Of a DNA stretch of 64,000 nucleotides, positions 37,009 through 45,913 are shown one piece after another. The position numbers and the translations under genes were made by a program. The stretch is from Paludibacter sp. UBA6032 (lineage in GTDB: Bacteria; Bacteroidota; Bacteroidia; Bacteroidales; Paludibacteraceae): NCBI GenBank assembly GCA_002427885.1, contig DIZI01000025.1:1-64000 (forward strand), given 5' to 3'. The notes under the pieces were generated by a model that was not told where the DNA came from, ran no database searches, and saw nothing but the letters and a program-made list of their open reading frames with translations. How positions within the stretch are numbered: the first letter of the stretch is position 1; each line of letters begins with the position of its first letter.

Positions 37009-37076
37009 GGATTGGGGGTTGGGGGTCATTTAATTACTATTTTATCCTTCGCCATAAGTTCATTTCGTTTTGAAAG

Positions 37077-40000
37077 TCAACTCCCGAAAAGCACTTCATT
37101 TATCGTATGGTAAAATTCTTTATCATCAATTGGCTTGGCAATATAAGCATCGAATCCATGCGCCAGAATGGTTTCCCTGTCAGTCGTCATTGCGCTTGCA
37201 GTCAGCGCAATAACTGGAATATATTCCAGTTCTGCATCAGCATGTATGGTTTTAAATGCTTCAATACCATCCATAGACGGCAAGGCTATATCCATTAAAA
37301 TAAGATTCGGTTTGAATTTCTTTGCCACCAGAATACCTTCTTCACCGGCAACAGCTTCAATAATCTTAAAATCATTGGCAAGAATAGCTTTTACAGTGAT
37401 CATATTGTCCGGATTATCTTCAATTATTAACACAGTAGGTTTACCGTCAATCTGTTGCAAACGGCGTATAGGTACTTGCTGTTCTTTAACTTCGGTCGAA
37501 ACCATGGAAGCAACGGCTGATATAAGTTCTTCGCGTTTTACATCACCTTTCTGGATAAGCTGATGTACATTATTCCGCTTTAACTCTTTTAGGTCGTCTT
37601 TTGTAATGTGTTTGGCCGTAAGCACTAATACTGGAATATGAGCCGTTGGTTCGGCATTTCGTAACGATTTAAGCACTGCAAATCCATCAATATCAGGCAT
37701 CATTAAATCTAAAATCATAGCATCTGGAATTGTCTGAGCAATTAAATTCAAAGCACCCGCACCATCATTTGCTACTAAAATCTGATAACCACTTTCTTCC
37801 AAAAAGTCCTTAATCTGGATAATAGCCGGTTCACTGTCATCTACCAATAAAATAGTTTTACCATCAACAGGTTTTACAGGTACTTGAATAATCGTCTTGT
37901 TGTAATATGATATTGCCGGTTCTTCCATAATTCTGTTTTCAACCGAATATGACAACGGCAATGTAAGTGTAAAAGATGAACCTTTCCCCAGTTCACTTTT
38001 TACGGTAACAGTACCACCTAACAAATTTGCATATTTTTTGGCAATGGCCAGACCCAGACCTGTACCCCCAAACCGTCGTGAAGTGCTCCCATCAGCCTGA
38101 CGGAATTCATCAAAAATATGGACTAAATGGTTTTCGGCAATCCCAATTCCGGTATCTGTAATGGTAATACTTAATTTATTAGCACTTTGTTTAGATTTAA
38201 TTTCCACTGTCCCTTTTTCAGTAAATTTCACGGCATTGCCTATCAGGTTTTGAAGAATATGACGGCATTTGTTCAAATCGCTGTTAATTAATAATTCTGC
38301 ATCTTTTCCGGAATGAATGAGTTTCACATCTTTTGTTTCTGTTTGTGGAAGTATCATACTCACAATTTCAGTAATCAAATTAGTTACATTAAAATTTATG
38401 ATTTCAATTTCTTCACGACCCGATTCAATCCGGGAAATATCAAGTATGTCGTTAATAAGCAACAGCAAATTTTTTCCGTTTCGCTCTATCACTTCCAGAT
38501 AACTGTATTCTTCTGCCGGAATTTGGTTGGAGAGACGTCGATTCAGAACCCCGGATAATGCAATAACTGAGTTTAATGGTGTTCTTAATTCATGGCTCAT
38601 ATTCGACAAAAAATTAGTTTTTAGCACATTAGCTTCACTCAACATTTTCTTTTGCATTTCCAGTTCGCTATTTTGCTCCGTTAGTTCAGCTGATTGTGAT
38701 GCCAGTTCTTTTTTTTGTGCTTCTAATTCCATGTTTGAAACTTCCAGATATTCAGAACGAATCGTTAATGTATCATACAGTTCTTTCAATTTCATCTCAT
38801 TCTGTTTTCTTTGAGTGATATCTCTTGCCGATGCAAAGATTCCTACCATTTTCCCTTTTTCATCGCGGAACACCGAAGCATTGTACAAAACAGGAGTTAT
38901 CTTTCCATCAACATGTTTTATAGCTAGTTCGAAGTTTCGCACAATTCCTTCTCGAAAGACCTGCAGAAATATTTCCCTGGCCTGATCGGGATCAGTAAAA
39001 TAATTTGAAGAATCGGTTCCGATAAGTTCTGAGCGTGAAAGACCGGTAATACTTTCTGTTGACTTATTTATATCTGTGATTTTCCCATCTTCTCCGGTAG
39101 TAAAAAATGGGTCGACATTAGCTTCGAGTAATGTGCGGGTGTATGTACCGGCTTTAGCAAGTTCTGCACTCTGAATTTCCAGCTTATTATATAAATGATT
39201 CAACTCACGGTAGGCCAAAACACCTTCAATCCGGGCAGTCAACGAATTATAAATGCTCTCTATTAATTGATTTGATTGTGGGGTGTAGGCACGAATACTT
39301 GCCAGTGAAATAATGGCCATCACTTCTTTGCTAATCAGAAATGGGATGGTAATGATTTCACGAGGAATAAACTTTCCACTCACGGTTTGAAAAACAAAAT
39401 GCGTGTCAATTGGTATATTTTTAATATGTTGAATTTTACCTGTAGAAATTGCAGCACCAAATTCGCCTTCAAAACTATTCGCTTTAAAATTCATTCTGGC
39501 AGATTCGTCCAGGCCGAAAGATTCAAAATGCTCATAAGATTGTTTATCCTCGCTTAGGATGTAAACCGCTGCCATTTGCGAATTAGTATAAACGGCTAAT
39601 TCGGGGAGAACAGATTTAAAGAAATTATGGGCATTTTCTTCAATCAACATGGCATCGGCTAATTTCGATGTTTTATCTTTTAACTCAAGATTGGCCTGAA
39701 TTGATTCTACCATCTTATTGAATGATGCAGCAAGCAATCCAAACTCACTTTTTGAATTATTCGTACTACGCACATTCAAATCGCCCTCTTGAAAACGATT
39801 TGCAGCATCAGTCAACTCTGTAATCGGGTTACGAATATATCGCAAGAAATAAAACCCTATCAAAAGAGAAAGCAAAATAATACCACCTACTAAAAGAAAC
39901 AGCCTTTGATTCAGCAATTTATTTAATGACAAAGAATTGCTGTATAAGTTATCTCCTCTTTGAACAGCATAATTTTCTATTACCTGGATTTTTGCCAACA

Positions 40001-40475
40001 TTTTATCCCTTAAAACTCCAACAGTTCCTGTAGAAAGAACGCTCTCTTTCACTTTTTGAATATCTCCCGAAAGTGCCAGTTTAGTATTCTCCTCACGGGC
40101 TGTTAACCAACTGATAAATGCTTCGTGAGCCTGCTCTACATCAGAATGGGGACCTAAATAAGTCTCTTTTATTACGACGAATTGTTGTTCAGCATCGCTG
40201 GCAGATACGTTCATTAGTTGAATTGCATTTTGTTTTTCCTTTTCGGTTTTCGACAGCATCAAATCTCTGTTACCTAGACGCATACTAAGTATATCAGCAT
40301 CCAGTAATCCGATAGCTCTTCGTACTTGCATGGGATGCTTGTACATGATTTCCGTCTGCAAACTTAATTGATCTGAGTGAATGTATGCCACAACTCCCAG
40401 AACAATAACAAACAACAACATAAGGGCAAAGCCAAGCATAAGTTGTAATCCGATTTTTAGATCTTTTATTCTCAT
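37077..40475 (-). CDS. Hybrid histidine kinase: HAMP-GAF-PAS-HisKA-HATPase-REC-REC
   Basis: A 1132-aa membrane hybrid kinase. TM1 13-33 and TM2 193-214 enclose a helical periplasmic sensor of the four-helix-bundle type. HAMP lies at about 213-265 (RNPITELTDAANRFQEGDL), GAF at about 275-425 and PAS at about 443-560. A long coiled coil (565-618) precedes HisKA with H628 (SNMSHELRTPLN) and HATPase_c (NAVKFTEKG, TDTGIGIA, FGGTGLGLA). Two receiver domains follow, with D923 (LDLMMPDIDG) and D1062 (MDIALPSMDG). Both receivers keep the acidic pocket, so an internal phosphorelay is possible, but no Hpt domain is present and the final output is unknown. Unlike the neighbouring HisKA_3 kinases it belongs to the HisKA (BarA-like) class. 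Confidence 0.95.
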   Translation of the reverse strand: MRIKDLKIGLQLMLGFALMLLFVIVLGVVAYIHSDQLSLQTEIMYKHPMQVRRAIGLLDADILSMRLGNRDLMLSKTEKEKQNAIQLMNVSASDAEQQFVVIKETYLGPHSDVEQAHEAFISWLTAREENTKLALSGDIQKVKESVLSTGTVGVLRDKMLAKIQVIENYAVQRGDNLYSNSLSLNKLLNQRLFLLVGGIILLSLLIGFYFLRYIRNPITELTDAANRFQEGDLNVRSTNNSKSEFGLLAASFNKMVESIQANLELKDKTSKLADAMLIEENAHNFFKSVLPELAVYTNSQMAAVYILSEDKQSYEHFESFGLDESARMNFKANSFEGEFGAAISTGKIQHIKNIPIDTHFVFQTVSGKFIPREIITIPFLISKEVMAIISLASIRAYTPQSNQLIESIYNSLTARIEGVLAYRELNHLYNKLEIQSAELAKAGTYTRTLLEANVDPFFTTGEDGKITDINKSTESITGLSRSELIGTDSSNYFTDPDQAREIFLQVFREGIVRNFELAIKHVDGKITPVLYNASVFRDEKGKMVGIFASARDITQRKQNEMKLKELYDTLTIRSEYLEVSNMELEAQKKELASQSAELTEQNSELEMQKKMLSEANVLKTNFLSNMSHELRTPLNSVIALSGVLNRRLSNQIPAEEYSYLEVIERNGKNLLLLINDILDISRIESGREEIEIINFNVTNLITEIVSMILPQTETKDVKLIHSGKDAELLINSDLNKCRHILQNLIGNAVKFTEKGTVEIKSKQSANKLSITITDTGIGIAENHLVHIFDEFRQADGSTSRRFGGTGLGLAIAKKYANLLGGTVTVKSELGKGSSFTLTLPLSYSVENRIMEEPAISYYNKTIIQVPVKPVDGKTILLVDDSEPAIIQIKDFLEESGYQILVANDGAGALNLIAQTIPDAMILDLMMPDIDGFAVLKSLRNAEPTAHIPVLVLTAKHITKDDLKELKRNNVHQLIQKGDVKREELISAVASMVSTEVKEQQVPIRRLQQIDGKPTVLIIEDNPDNMITVKAILANDFKIIEAVAGEEGILVAKKFKPNLILMDIALPSMDGIEAFKTIHADAELEYIPVIALTASAMTTDRETILAHGFDAYIAKPIDDKEFYHTINEVLFGS

Positions 40476-40543
40476 TGTAATTTATTTATAAATTTGAGTT
40501 CGATATAAGTAAGTTTACTCTATTGATTATTAACTATACAAAA

Positions 40544-40605
40544 AAACTTAGAGATTCTTCGTGGCATAAAAATTATTGCCACGAAGTCACGAAGACTCTA
40601 AGTTT
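40544..40605. repeat. REP-like double hairpin
   Basis: Outer arms AAACTTAGAG (40544-40553) and CTCTAAGTTT (40596-40605); inner arms CTTCGTGGCA (40557-40566) and TGCCACGAAG (40577-40586). The CACGAAGTCACGAAGAC wording is typical of dispersed REP-like repeats that accompany Y1 (RAYT-type) transposases. Confidence 0.65.
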
Positions 40606-40661
40606 CACAAAGAAGAAAATAATCTTTTTGTTCGGTTTATATAAAAACATTATTTTTGTTT

Positions 40662-41227
40662 GTAACCTTAGTAGGAAATATGAATCCCTAATCCCCAACC
40701 TTATTAGCACCACTATTCTTCAAATCTCTTGTTATATGAGTTTTCAAAGTTTGCAGATAAAACTTCAAAAATGTCTGATATTCTTCTTCAAATGTTTGTT
40801 TGTGATGATGCGTCTTTTGATCCAAAATATATTTGCAAACTTTATCTACTTCTCTTTTGGAAACAGAAAATGCCGAACAAGTCATTTGCCACTGAAAGTT
40901 TCCAATACAGAGTTTATTTTCATTTATAAAACGGCTCGAAGAAGATGCAATTATCCCTGCTAAACGCTCTTCGTCCATAGCAGGTGAACGAGAGACAAGA
41001 AAATGTACATGTTCAGGATTAGCATAAATAGCATACATTTAACAATCGTTATTGTTGACAATGCCTGTTATATATTTTTCTATACGCTGCTTATTTTCTG
41101 CTAAAATTAAAGGTAGCCGATGCAGCGTTGTAAAAACAAAATGAGTATAAAGATTATTATATTCAATTTTCATAAAAATAAGGTAATAAGGTTTAACTAA
41201 TACTTACTTGTTTTCTACTAAGGTTAC
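40662..41227. repeat. Inverted pair GTAACCTTAGTAG(G)AAA flanking the transposase
   Basis: Left copy at 40662-40678 and inverted right copy at 41212-41227 differ by one extra G. A third, direct copy of the core AACCTTAGTAG is at 41412-41422. Confidence 0.6.
40688..41173 (-). pseudogene. Y1 (IS200/RAYT-like) transposase, interrupted by one in-frame stop
   Basis: The intact frame would have 161 residues, starting at the ATG at 41173 (MKIEYNNLYTHFVF). At codon 45 a TAA interrupts the sequence DC-stop-MYAIYANPEHVH; AAA to TAA would be a single substitution, and the frame is unchanged on both sides. The HUH motif H55-V-H57 and the region with the likely catalytic Tyr (VCKYILDQKTHHHKQTF) are intact downstream, as is the WQ..SAFSVSK motif near the middle. 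Family: single-strand Y1 transposases of the IS200/IS605 and REP-associated groups. An internal restart at 41038 would give 116 residues lacking the first strand of the fold, so activity is doubtful. REP-like repeats surround it. Confidence 0.85.
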
Positions 41228-41463
41228 CAACAAAAAAAAGTTCTAAAAAATATTTTAACGTTAGTTCGATATAAGAATATTTTCAAATTTTGATAATGTT
41301 TTGATTAATAATAAGGTAATAAAGTTGTAATATTCGTTTTGATTTTCTATTAAGGTTGGTTTAATAAATAAGATTTTAAAATGCTGAGAAATAACCTTAT
41401 TTTATTTTTTAAACCTTAGTAGTAAGAAATTAAGTAATTATAAAAAACCTTATTACCTTATTT
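41176..41463. repeat. Perfect 19-bp inverted repeat upstream of the transposase
   Basis: AAATAAGGTAATAAGGTTT at 41176-41194 and its exact reverse complement at 41445-41463, 250 bp apart. The left arm begins 3 bp before the transposase start codon. A partial copy, AATAAGGTAATAAAG, lies near 41310. The gap to the cheR stop contains no gene. Confidence 0.75.
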
Positions 41464-41573
41464 TCAATTAGCTGCGTAATTAGTTATATCGAACTCACGT
41501 AAATTTATACTGAAAAATTGTTTAATAACTTCATTCACTTCCTTTTATATCACTAAGCATCTCCTAACTGTTG

Positions 41574-42404
41574 TCAGGATTGAGGGTTTTGTATTCTAAA
41601 TATTGCCGATTGTGGATAAACTTCTACTAAATTATACTTCATGAGTATGCTTCTTTCCGTTTCACCGGTCATCAAAAATCCACCCTTTGTGAGACATTGC
41701 ACAACCTTTTCTATTATTTTTTTTTGAGAATCCGGTTTATAATAAAACAACAAATTAGCACATACTACCAGGTCAAAATTTCCAAAAATACTGGTTGGTG
41801 GTGAACTCAATTCTTCATTTAATAAATCGAACACTGAGAAATCAATATTTTCATTCAATTCAGGCTTAACAGTATAGATATCTCCTTGTTTTGTAAACCA
41901 TTGATTAATTCTCTTTAAACTCAAATTTGTTAAGGATTCTATGCGAAATTCAGCTTTTCTTGCTTCGTTAACCACCTCTTCACTACAATCGGTAGCAAAA
42001 ATACGAAAATTTATTTCCTCACCTTCACCATTCTTAAATTCTTTCAATAACATAGCTAAACTGTACGTTTCCTGTCCCGATGAGCAGGCTGCCGACCAAA
42101 TCCGGATTTCTTTTCTTTTGGAGTTCGTTTTTTTTAATAAAATGGTTTCAAATATGATTTTCTCCAATACAGAAAATGAAAGTGAGTTACGAAAAAACTC
42201 ACTGTAACCAATCAGTAATGAGTTTAAAAAAGCTTCTCCTTCCTGATTGTTCTGCTCCATAAATGTATAATACGCTTCTTCGTACCCACAATGCATTTCA
42301 GTCATTCTTCTCTGAAGTGATTTTTCCAGAAAGGTCTGATCGTATTTAGAAATATCAACATCTCTTGATTTTAATAGCAATTTAGCAATTGGTCTGTTTT
42401 TCAT
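41574..42404 (-). CDS. cheR: CheR-type protein-glutamate methyltransferase
   Basis: A 276-aa SAM-dependent methyltransferase of the CheR family, which methylates glutamates on chemoreceptors. An N-terminal helical CheR_N region is followed by the substrate loop (YSEFFRN) and the SAM-binding motif (WSAACSSGQETYSLAMLL, about 119-136). IFATDCSEEVV contacts the adenosine and VVCANLLFYY is the conserved late strand. Length is normal for a stand-alone CheR. No chemoreceptor, CheA, CheW or CheB gene is within the window, so its target is unclear. It follows a REC-PAS-GAF protein by 44 bp in a three-gene minus-strand set that starts with a single-domain receiver, suggesting a non-flagellar signalling module. 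In larger Bacteroidota proteins CheR is often fused to CheB and PAS-kinase domains. Confidence 0.93.
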   Translation of the reverse strand: MKNRPIAKLLLKSRDVDISKYDQTFLEKSLQRRMTEMHCGYEEAYYTFMEQNNQEGEAFLNSLLIGYSEFFRNSLSFSVLEKIIFETILLKKTNSKRKEIRIWSAACSSGQETYSLAMLLKEFKNGEGEEINFRIFATDCSEEVVNEARKAEFRIESLTNLSLKRINQWFTKQGDIYTVKPELNENIDFSVFDLLNEELSSPPTSIFGNFDLVVCANLLFYYKPDSQKKIIEKVVQCLTKGGFLMTGETERSILMKYNLVEVYPQSAIFRIQNPQS

Positions 42405-42448
42405 TTAATTAATTTCCGGTATAATGTTCCTGTTTTTTGTAGAAAATT

Positions 42449-44665
42449 TTACTCAACAACTTTATATTTTGCTTCCTCTCCGTTTTTTTTGAGCAATTCA
42501 TTAATTTCCTTTTTCAATTCTACCATGACTAATTCGCGCCCGACAATCATCCGGTGAAAACGTGTCATCTCATCCATTTTGTTTTGCAGAGCTTGTTCAG
42601 CCATTTTCCGGTCAGAAATGTTTCGGATAAAACCTCCAACCCCGATTTTCCCCTTTTGGTACTCCACGGGAAATTTCACGGTTTCAAAAACCATATCACC
42701 TTGTCTTTCTTCCATAATGACGAGACTATTAGTAGCTATTGCCTCATTATCGGAGATCTGACAACTTGCAGCAAACTGTTTATCCATTAAATCATAATCG
42801 GTCTTTCCCAGAATATCTGCTTCGGGTTTTTGATAATACTCACATAAAGGTACATTCACAACAATATGTTTTAAATCTTCGTCTTTTAAAAAAACAAAAT
42901 CGGGCGTAGAGTTAATAAACTTACGGTATCTGTTTTCGCTTACCTGTAAAGCTTCTGTTGCTAACTTGCTTTTTGTTAAATCGCGAAACGTTAATACTCG
43001 ACCAACAATGTTATTTTCAACTTGCAGAGGCATAGTAAATCTTTCGAAAAAACGGCCATCGGCTAATTCATCCTGATCAATATTTGTTTTTTCTTTATTT
43101 TTAATAATATCTCTTACTTTCAACATGAAACTTTCCTTATCAACTAACAGAGAAGATGCATATTGTAACATTTCACCCTTCACCCCGTTATTCACCAAAT
43201 TCTGAGGGATTTTCCACATTTCAATGAATCTACGATTAAAATGAGTTGGATTTCCATTCAGGTCGACAATCAAAACTCCATCGGCAATCGATTCAAAAGT
43301 AGCATTTAACAAGGAATTGGACGAATTCAAATCGTCTTCGGAGTTTTTTCGTTCGAGAAATAATCCCACTTGGGTAGCAAATAGTTCTACTATTTCCGGA
43401 TTTTGTAATTTATCCCCTTTTTTAAATATCAAGGTGAAATCACCTTTTTGAGTATCGTTTTTTGTTATTTTTACAACACTTACTTCGCCCAGTTGAAACG
43501 TTTTACTTATCAAATAGAAAACAGGGCGAGGCATCAGATTTCCTACATAATCATATAAATTATCAAAGTTCGTAATAGTTCTGTCTTTCGTCATATTATT
43601 ACGTTCACTATCAAACTTCCACTTTTTATTTAAAAAGTCATAGCCAAGGTATTTTTTCGACAGAGAATTAAAATCTTTTAATCCGGCAAATCCAACGGTG
43701 GAATATTCAATTTCATTTTTATCAAATAAATTGAATGAGGCATATTTCGCTCCGGATATTTTTAGAATAGTTTCCGATAATTTATTGAAATCTATTGTTG
43801 TTGATTCATTCAATATCAGTTCACTATTGTCGATGAGTAATTCTTTTAAAATGTCACGGTTTTTTTGCAAAGCTTCTGCTGCGACTTTCCTTTCAGTAAT
43901 GTTACGCACAATCGAAATTGCCCCTATAATTTCACCGTTCGTGTTTTTAAGTGTGGAAATAGCATCCGATACCCAACCCGGTTTTCCGGTGGTATTAAAT
44001 TCCAGTATAAATTCAATTTCGGGTCCAATAATTCCTTTCAGTGCTTTTTCTACATTTTCAATTACACCCGCTTTTTTTAAAAACGGAAAAACATTTTTTG
44101 CGTTTTTTCCAATCATATCTTTGGCTAATGCACCTGTCAACCGTTCCATAAATGGATTCCAGGTAACATAATTCAGTTGCAGATCATAAACAATAATACC
44201 TTCGAGCGCACTATCAATTATTTGGTGATTGAACTGATTCAACTCTATCAACTCCTGTTCACTCCTTCTGAGCTTGATTTCTTTTTCTATTTCGGTACTG
44301 ATGTGAGTTACCACTATTGGTATCATTTCAAGAAAAGAACCATCTTTTACGATATAGTCCAAAGCACCCAGCTTCATCATCTCAACGGCTATGTGTTCAT
44401 CTCCCTGACCTGTAGAAACAATAAAAGGTGGTATCGTAATTTTATTTTCGATAAGCCGATAAATTAACTCTTTGCCATTCATATCGGGCAATCCAAAATC
44501 GAGCACGACCAAAAAAGCCGTGTTCAACTTCAGCCAATTGATGGCATCTTTACCGGTTTGCACACAATGAGTTGAATAACCCGATGATTGAATACTTACA
44601 GAGAGTAATTCTAAAATCCCGGCATCATCTTCTACGATTAGTATTGTATCTGATTTTTTATCCAT
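42449..44665 (-). CDS. REC-PAS-GAF-PAS-PAS protein without kinase domain
   Basis: A 738-aa cytoplasmic protein. Receiver domain at 1-125 with acidic VEDD and D56 (VVLDFGLPDMNG). A PAS/PAC unit (about 145-270) ends NITERKVAAEALQ. A GAF-like domain follows (about 275-440), then PAS units ending DLTKSKLATEALQ and NISDRKMAEQALQ. The C-terminus is a charged coiled coil (MDEMTRFHRMIVGRELVMVELKK..) with no HisKA, HATPase or other output domain. Either the kinase half has been lost or the protein acts as a signal-integrating adaptor. The ending MDEMxxFxxLxVGRELKMxELK is, as far as I recall, a common PAS-protein terminus rather than a truncation scar. It sits between a single REC gene (68 bp upstream) and cheR (44 bp downstream), likely one operon. 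Confidence 0.9.
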   Translation of the reverse strand: MDKKSDTILIVEDDAGILELLSVSIQSSGYSTHCVQTGKDAINWLKLNTAFLVVLDFGLPDMNGKELIYRLIENKITIPPFIVSTGQGDEHIAVEMMKLGALDYIVKDGSFLEMIPIVVTHISTEIEKEIKLRRSEQELIELNQFNHQIIDSALEGIIVYDLQLNYVTWNPFMERLTGALAKDMIGKNAKNVFPFLKKAGVIENVEKALKGIIGPEIEFILEFNTTGKPGWVSDAISTLKNTNGEIIGAISIVRNITERKVAAEALQKNRDILKELLIDNSELILNESTTIDFNKLSETILKISGAKYASFNLFDKNEIEYSTVGFAGLKDFNSLSKKYLGYDFLNKKWKFDSERNNMTKDRTITNFDNLYDYVGNLMPRPVFYLISKTFQLGEVSVVKITKNDTQKGDFTLIFKKGDKLQNPEIVELFATQVGLFLERKNSEDDLNSSNSLLNATFESIADGVLIVDLNGNPTHFNRRFIEMWKIPQNLVNNGVKGEMLQYASSLLVDKESFMLKVRDIIKNKEKTNIDQDELADGRFFERFTMPLQVENNIVGRVLTFRDLTKSKLATEALQVSENRYRKFINSTPDFVFLKDEDLKHIVVNVPLCEYYQKPEADILGKTDYDLMDKQFAASCQISDNEAIATNSLVIMEERQGDMVFETVKFPVEYQKGKIGVGGFIRNISDRKMAEQALQNKMDEMTRFHRMIVGRELVMVELKKEINELLKKNGEEAKYKVVE

Positions 44666-44733
44666 AACTTATATTTTTTTGACATATCAATCAACATTAT
44701 TCAGTTAATTGATAATTAGAAATTGGTAATTGA

Positions 44734-45165
44734 TCAAATCTTAACTATTTGAATAAATAAACCCATGCGCTTCAGTATTTCGGCAAATTTAGTAAAATTT
44801 ACCGGCTTGGTAATATACAAGTTACAACCCAGTTTATAACAGGCCTCCACCTCGCGGGGATCGTCGGTGGTTGTAAGCATCAAAACCGGTATTTCCTTTA
44901 GTCCGACATCTGTTTTAATTCTTCGTAAGACTTCTACCCCATCCATTTTGGGCATATTAATATCGAGCAATAAAAGATACGATTTATCTGCATCGCGTAT
45001 TTCCGTTTCAGCTTTCCCCGCTAAAAAAAGCCAGGCGTCTTCTCCATTTGTGAATCGGATTATTTTATTACAAACGCCCGATTCCCTTAATCCGGCCCGA
45101 ATCAGTTCGGCATGTCCATCGTCATCTTCGGCAATGAGAATGATTAGTTCTTTGTAATTTTTCAT
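44734..45165 (-). CDS. Single-domain response regulator (Rcp1-like)
   Basis: A 143-aa stand-alone receiver domain. Acidic pocket AEDDDG at 12-17, phospho-acceptor D68 (LLLLDINMPKMDG), a conserved T in MLTTTDDPRE, and K in YITKPV. The 12-residue insertion before the D68 strand and the PREVEACYKLGCNLYITKPV segment are typical of Rcp1-type receivers that pair with phytochrome-like or multi-PAS kinases. It has no output domain and would pass phosphate on or act by protein contact. First gene of the REC, REC-PAS-GAF, cheR set. The 1217-aa PAS kinase upstream (45914-49567), of the phytochrome-like HisKA class, is its most plausible partner, separated by the second 21-bp repeat array. Confidence 0.94.
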   Translation of the reverse strand: MKNYKELIILIAEDDDGHAELIRAGLRESGVCNKIIRFTNGEDAWLFLAGKAETEIRDADKSYLLLLDINMPKMDGVEVLRRIKTDVGLKEIPVLMLTTTDDPREVEACYKLGCNLYITKPVNFTKFAEILKRMGLFIQIVKI

Positions 45166-45913
45166 TTTGATTACTATTTTATATATCGCTTAAGATCGTT
45201 TAATAGGTTGCTTCCCCTTTAAACAACTCATATTTTGAACTATAGATTGTATTTCAGCGTCGTCATTTTTTGAACCCTTTTATCACAATTTCCTATTCGA
45301 TTCCGGAATTTTCAATATTGAAAAGCTATTTTTCAATATTGTTTTTTGAGTTTTCAATATTGAAAAATGAGTTTTCAATATTGTTTTTTGCGTTTTCAAT
45401 ATTGAAAATCGACTTTTCAATATAGTTTTTTGAGTTTTCAATATTGAAAAATGAGTTTTCAATATTGTTTTTTGAGTTTTCAATATTGAAAATCGACTTT
45501 TCAATATAGTTTTTTGAGTTTTCAATATTGAAAAATGACTTTTCAATATAGTTTTTTGCGTTTTCAATATTGAAAACTGACCTTTCAATATTACTTTTTG
45601 CGTTTTCAATATTGAAAAAAGCCTTTTTTGAACAGTAAACTGCCCATGTTATACCGAAAACTCTGAAAAAGCAACCTTATAAGTTGAAAACGGATGAGTA
45701 AATAGAAATGGATGGAAAACATCCTCAAATTCAATTCACTATTCCGTAAATAAAAGTTATGTTTCCATTTTCCGGTATGTCATTTTCAGTAAAAAGTGTT
45801 CGATTTCTTTCATGTCAGCATCGTATTTTCCTGTAGACTTTAAATTTTTCAAAAATAAGAATAAACTTTGGAAAACATGATGTACTCACCGGATACAAAC
45901 TACCGACTATTTA
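45166..45913. other. Intergenic region dominated by a tandem-repeat array
   Basis: About 750 bp without a credible gene. The array fills 45309-45623. The apparent minus-strand ORF of 108 codons (45283-45609) with a KTQKTILK/FSILKTQ pattern is a by-product of the 21-bp period. The rest is AT-rich and featureless. Confidence 0.6.
45309..45623. repeat. 21-bp tandem repeat array 2 (15 units)
   Basis: Fifteen contiguous 21-bp units, all beginning TTTTCAATAT (one CTTTCAATAT). They alternate strictly between a palindromic type, TTTTCAATATTGAAAA plus 5 bases, and a half type, TTTTCAATATTG/AGTTTT plus 5 bases. The 16-bp palindrome therefore recurs every 42 bp. On the minus strand several units read TTGAAAACTCATT, identical to 13 bases of the A unit of array 1. 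No spacers. It separates the REC gene from the 1217-aa kinase gene. Confidence 0.95.

Larger units (their letters stand above)
40496..41496. mobile_element. Nested inverted repeats around a dead Y1 transposase
   Basis: Perfect 13-bp terminal arms, GAGTTCGATATAA at 40496-40508 and TTATATCGAACTC at 41484-41496, enclose the whole intergenic region. A further direct copy, AGTTCGATATAA, lies at 41263-41274. Inside are other inverted pairs (40544-40605, 40662-40678 with 41212-41227, and 41176-41194 with 41445-41463). The outer arms almost touch the hybrid-kinase gene start. This could be one composite element or successive insertions of small REP-like elements. Confidence 0.6.

Noticed and set aside
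36989..37016. Intrinsic terminator of the hybrid kinase gene
   Set aside because: The hairpin is imperfect and no T tract follows in the minus-strand RNA.
40523..40963. 146-codon plus-strand ORF
   Set aside because: It is antisense to the transposase pseudogene and runs through inverted repeats.
45283..45609. Minus-strand ORF of 108 codons with heptad-like KTQKTILK repeats
   Set aside because: A by-product of the 21-bp array; no promoter or independent support. It would become interesting only if translation were shown.
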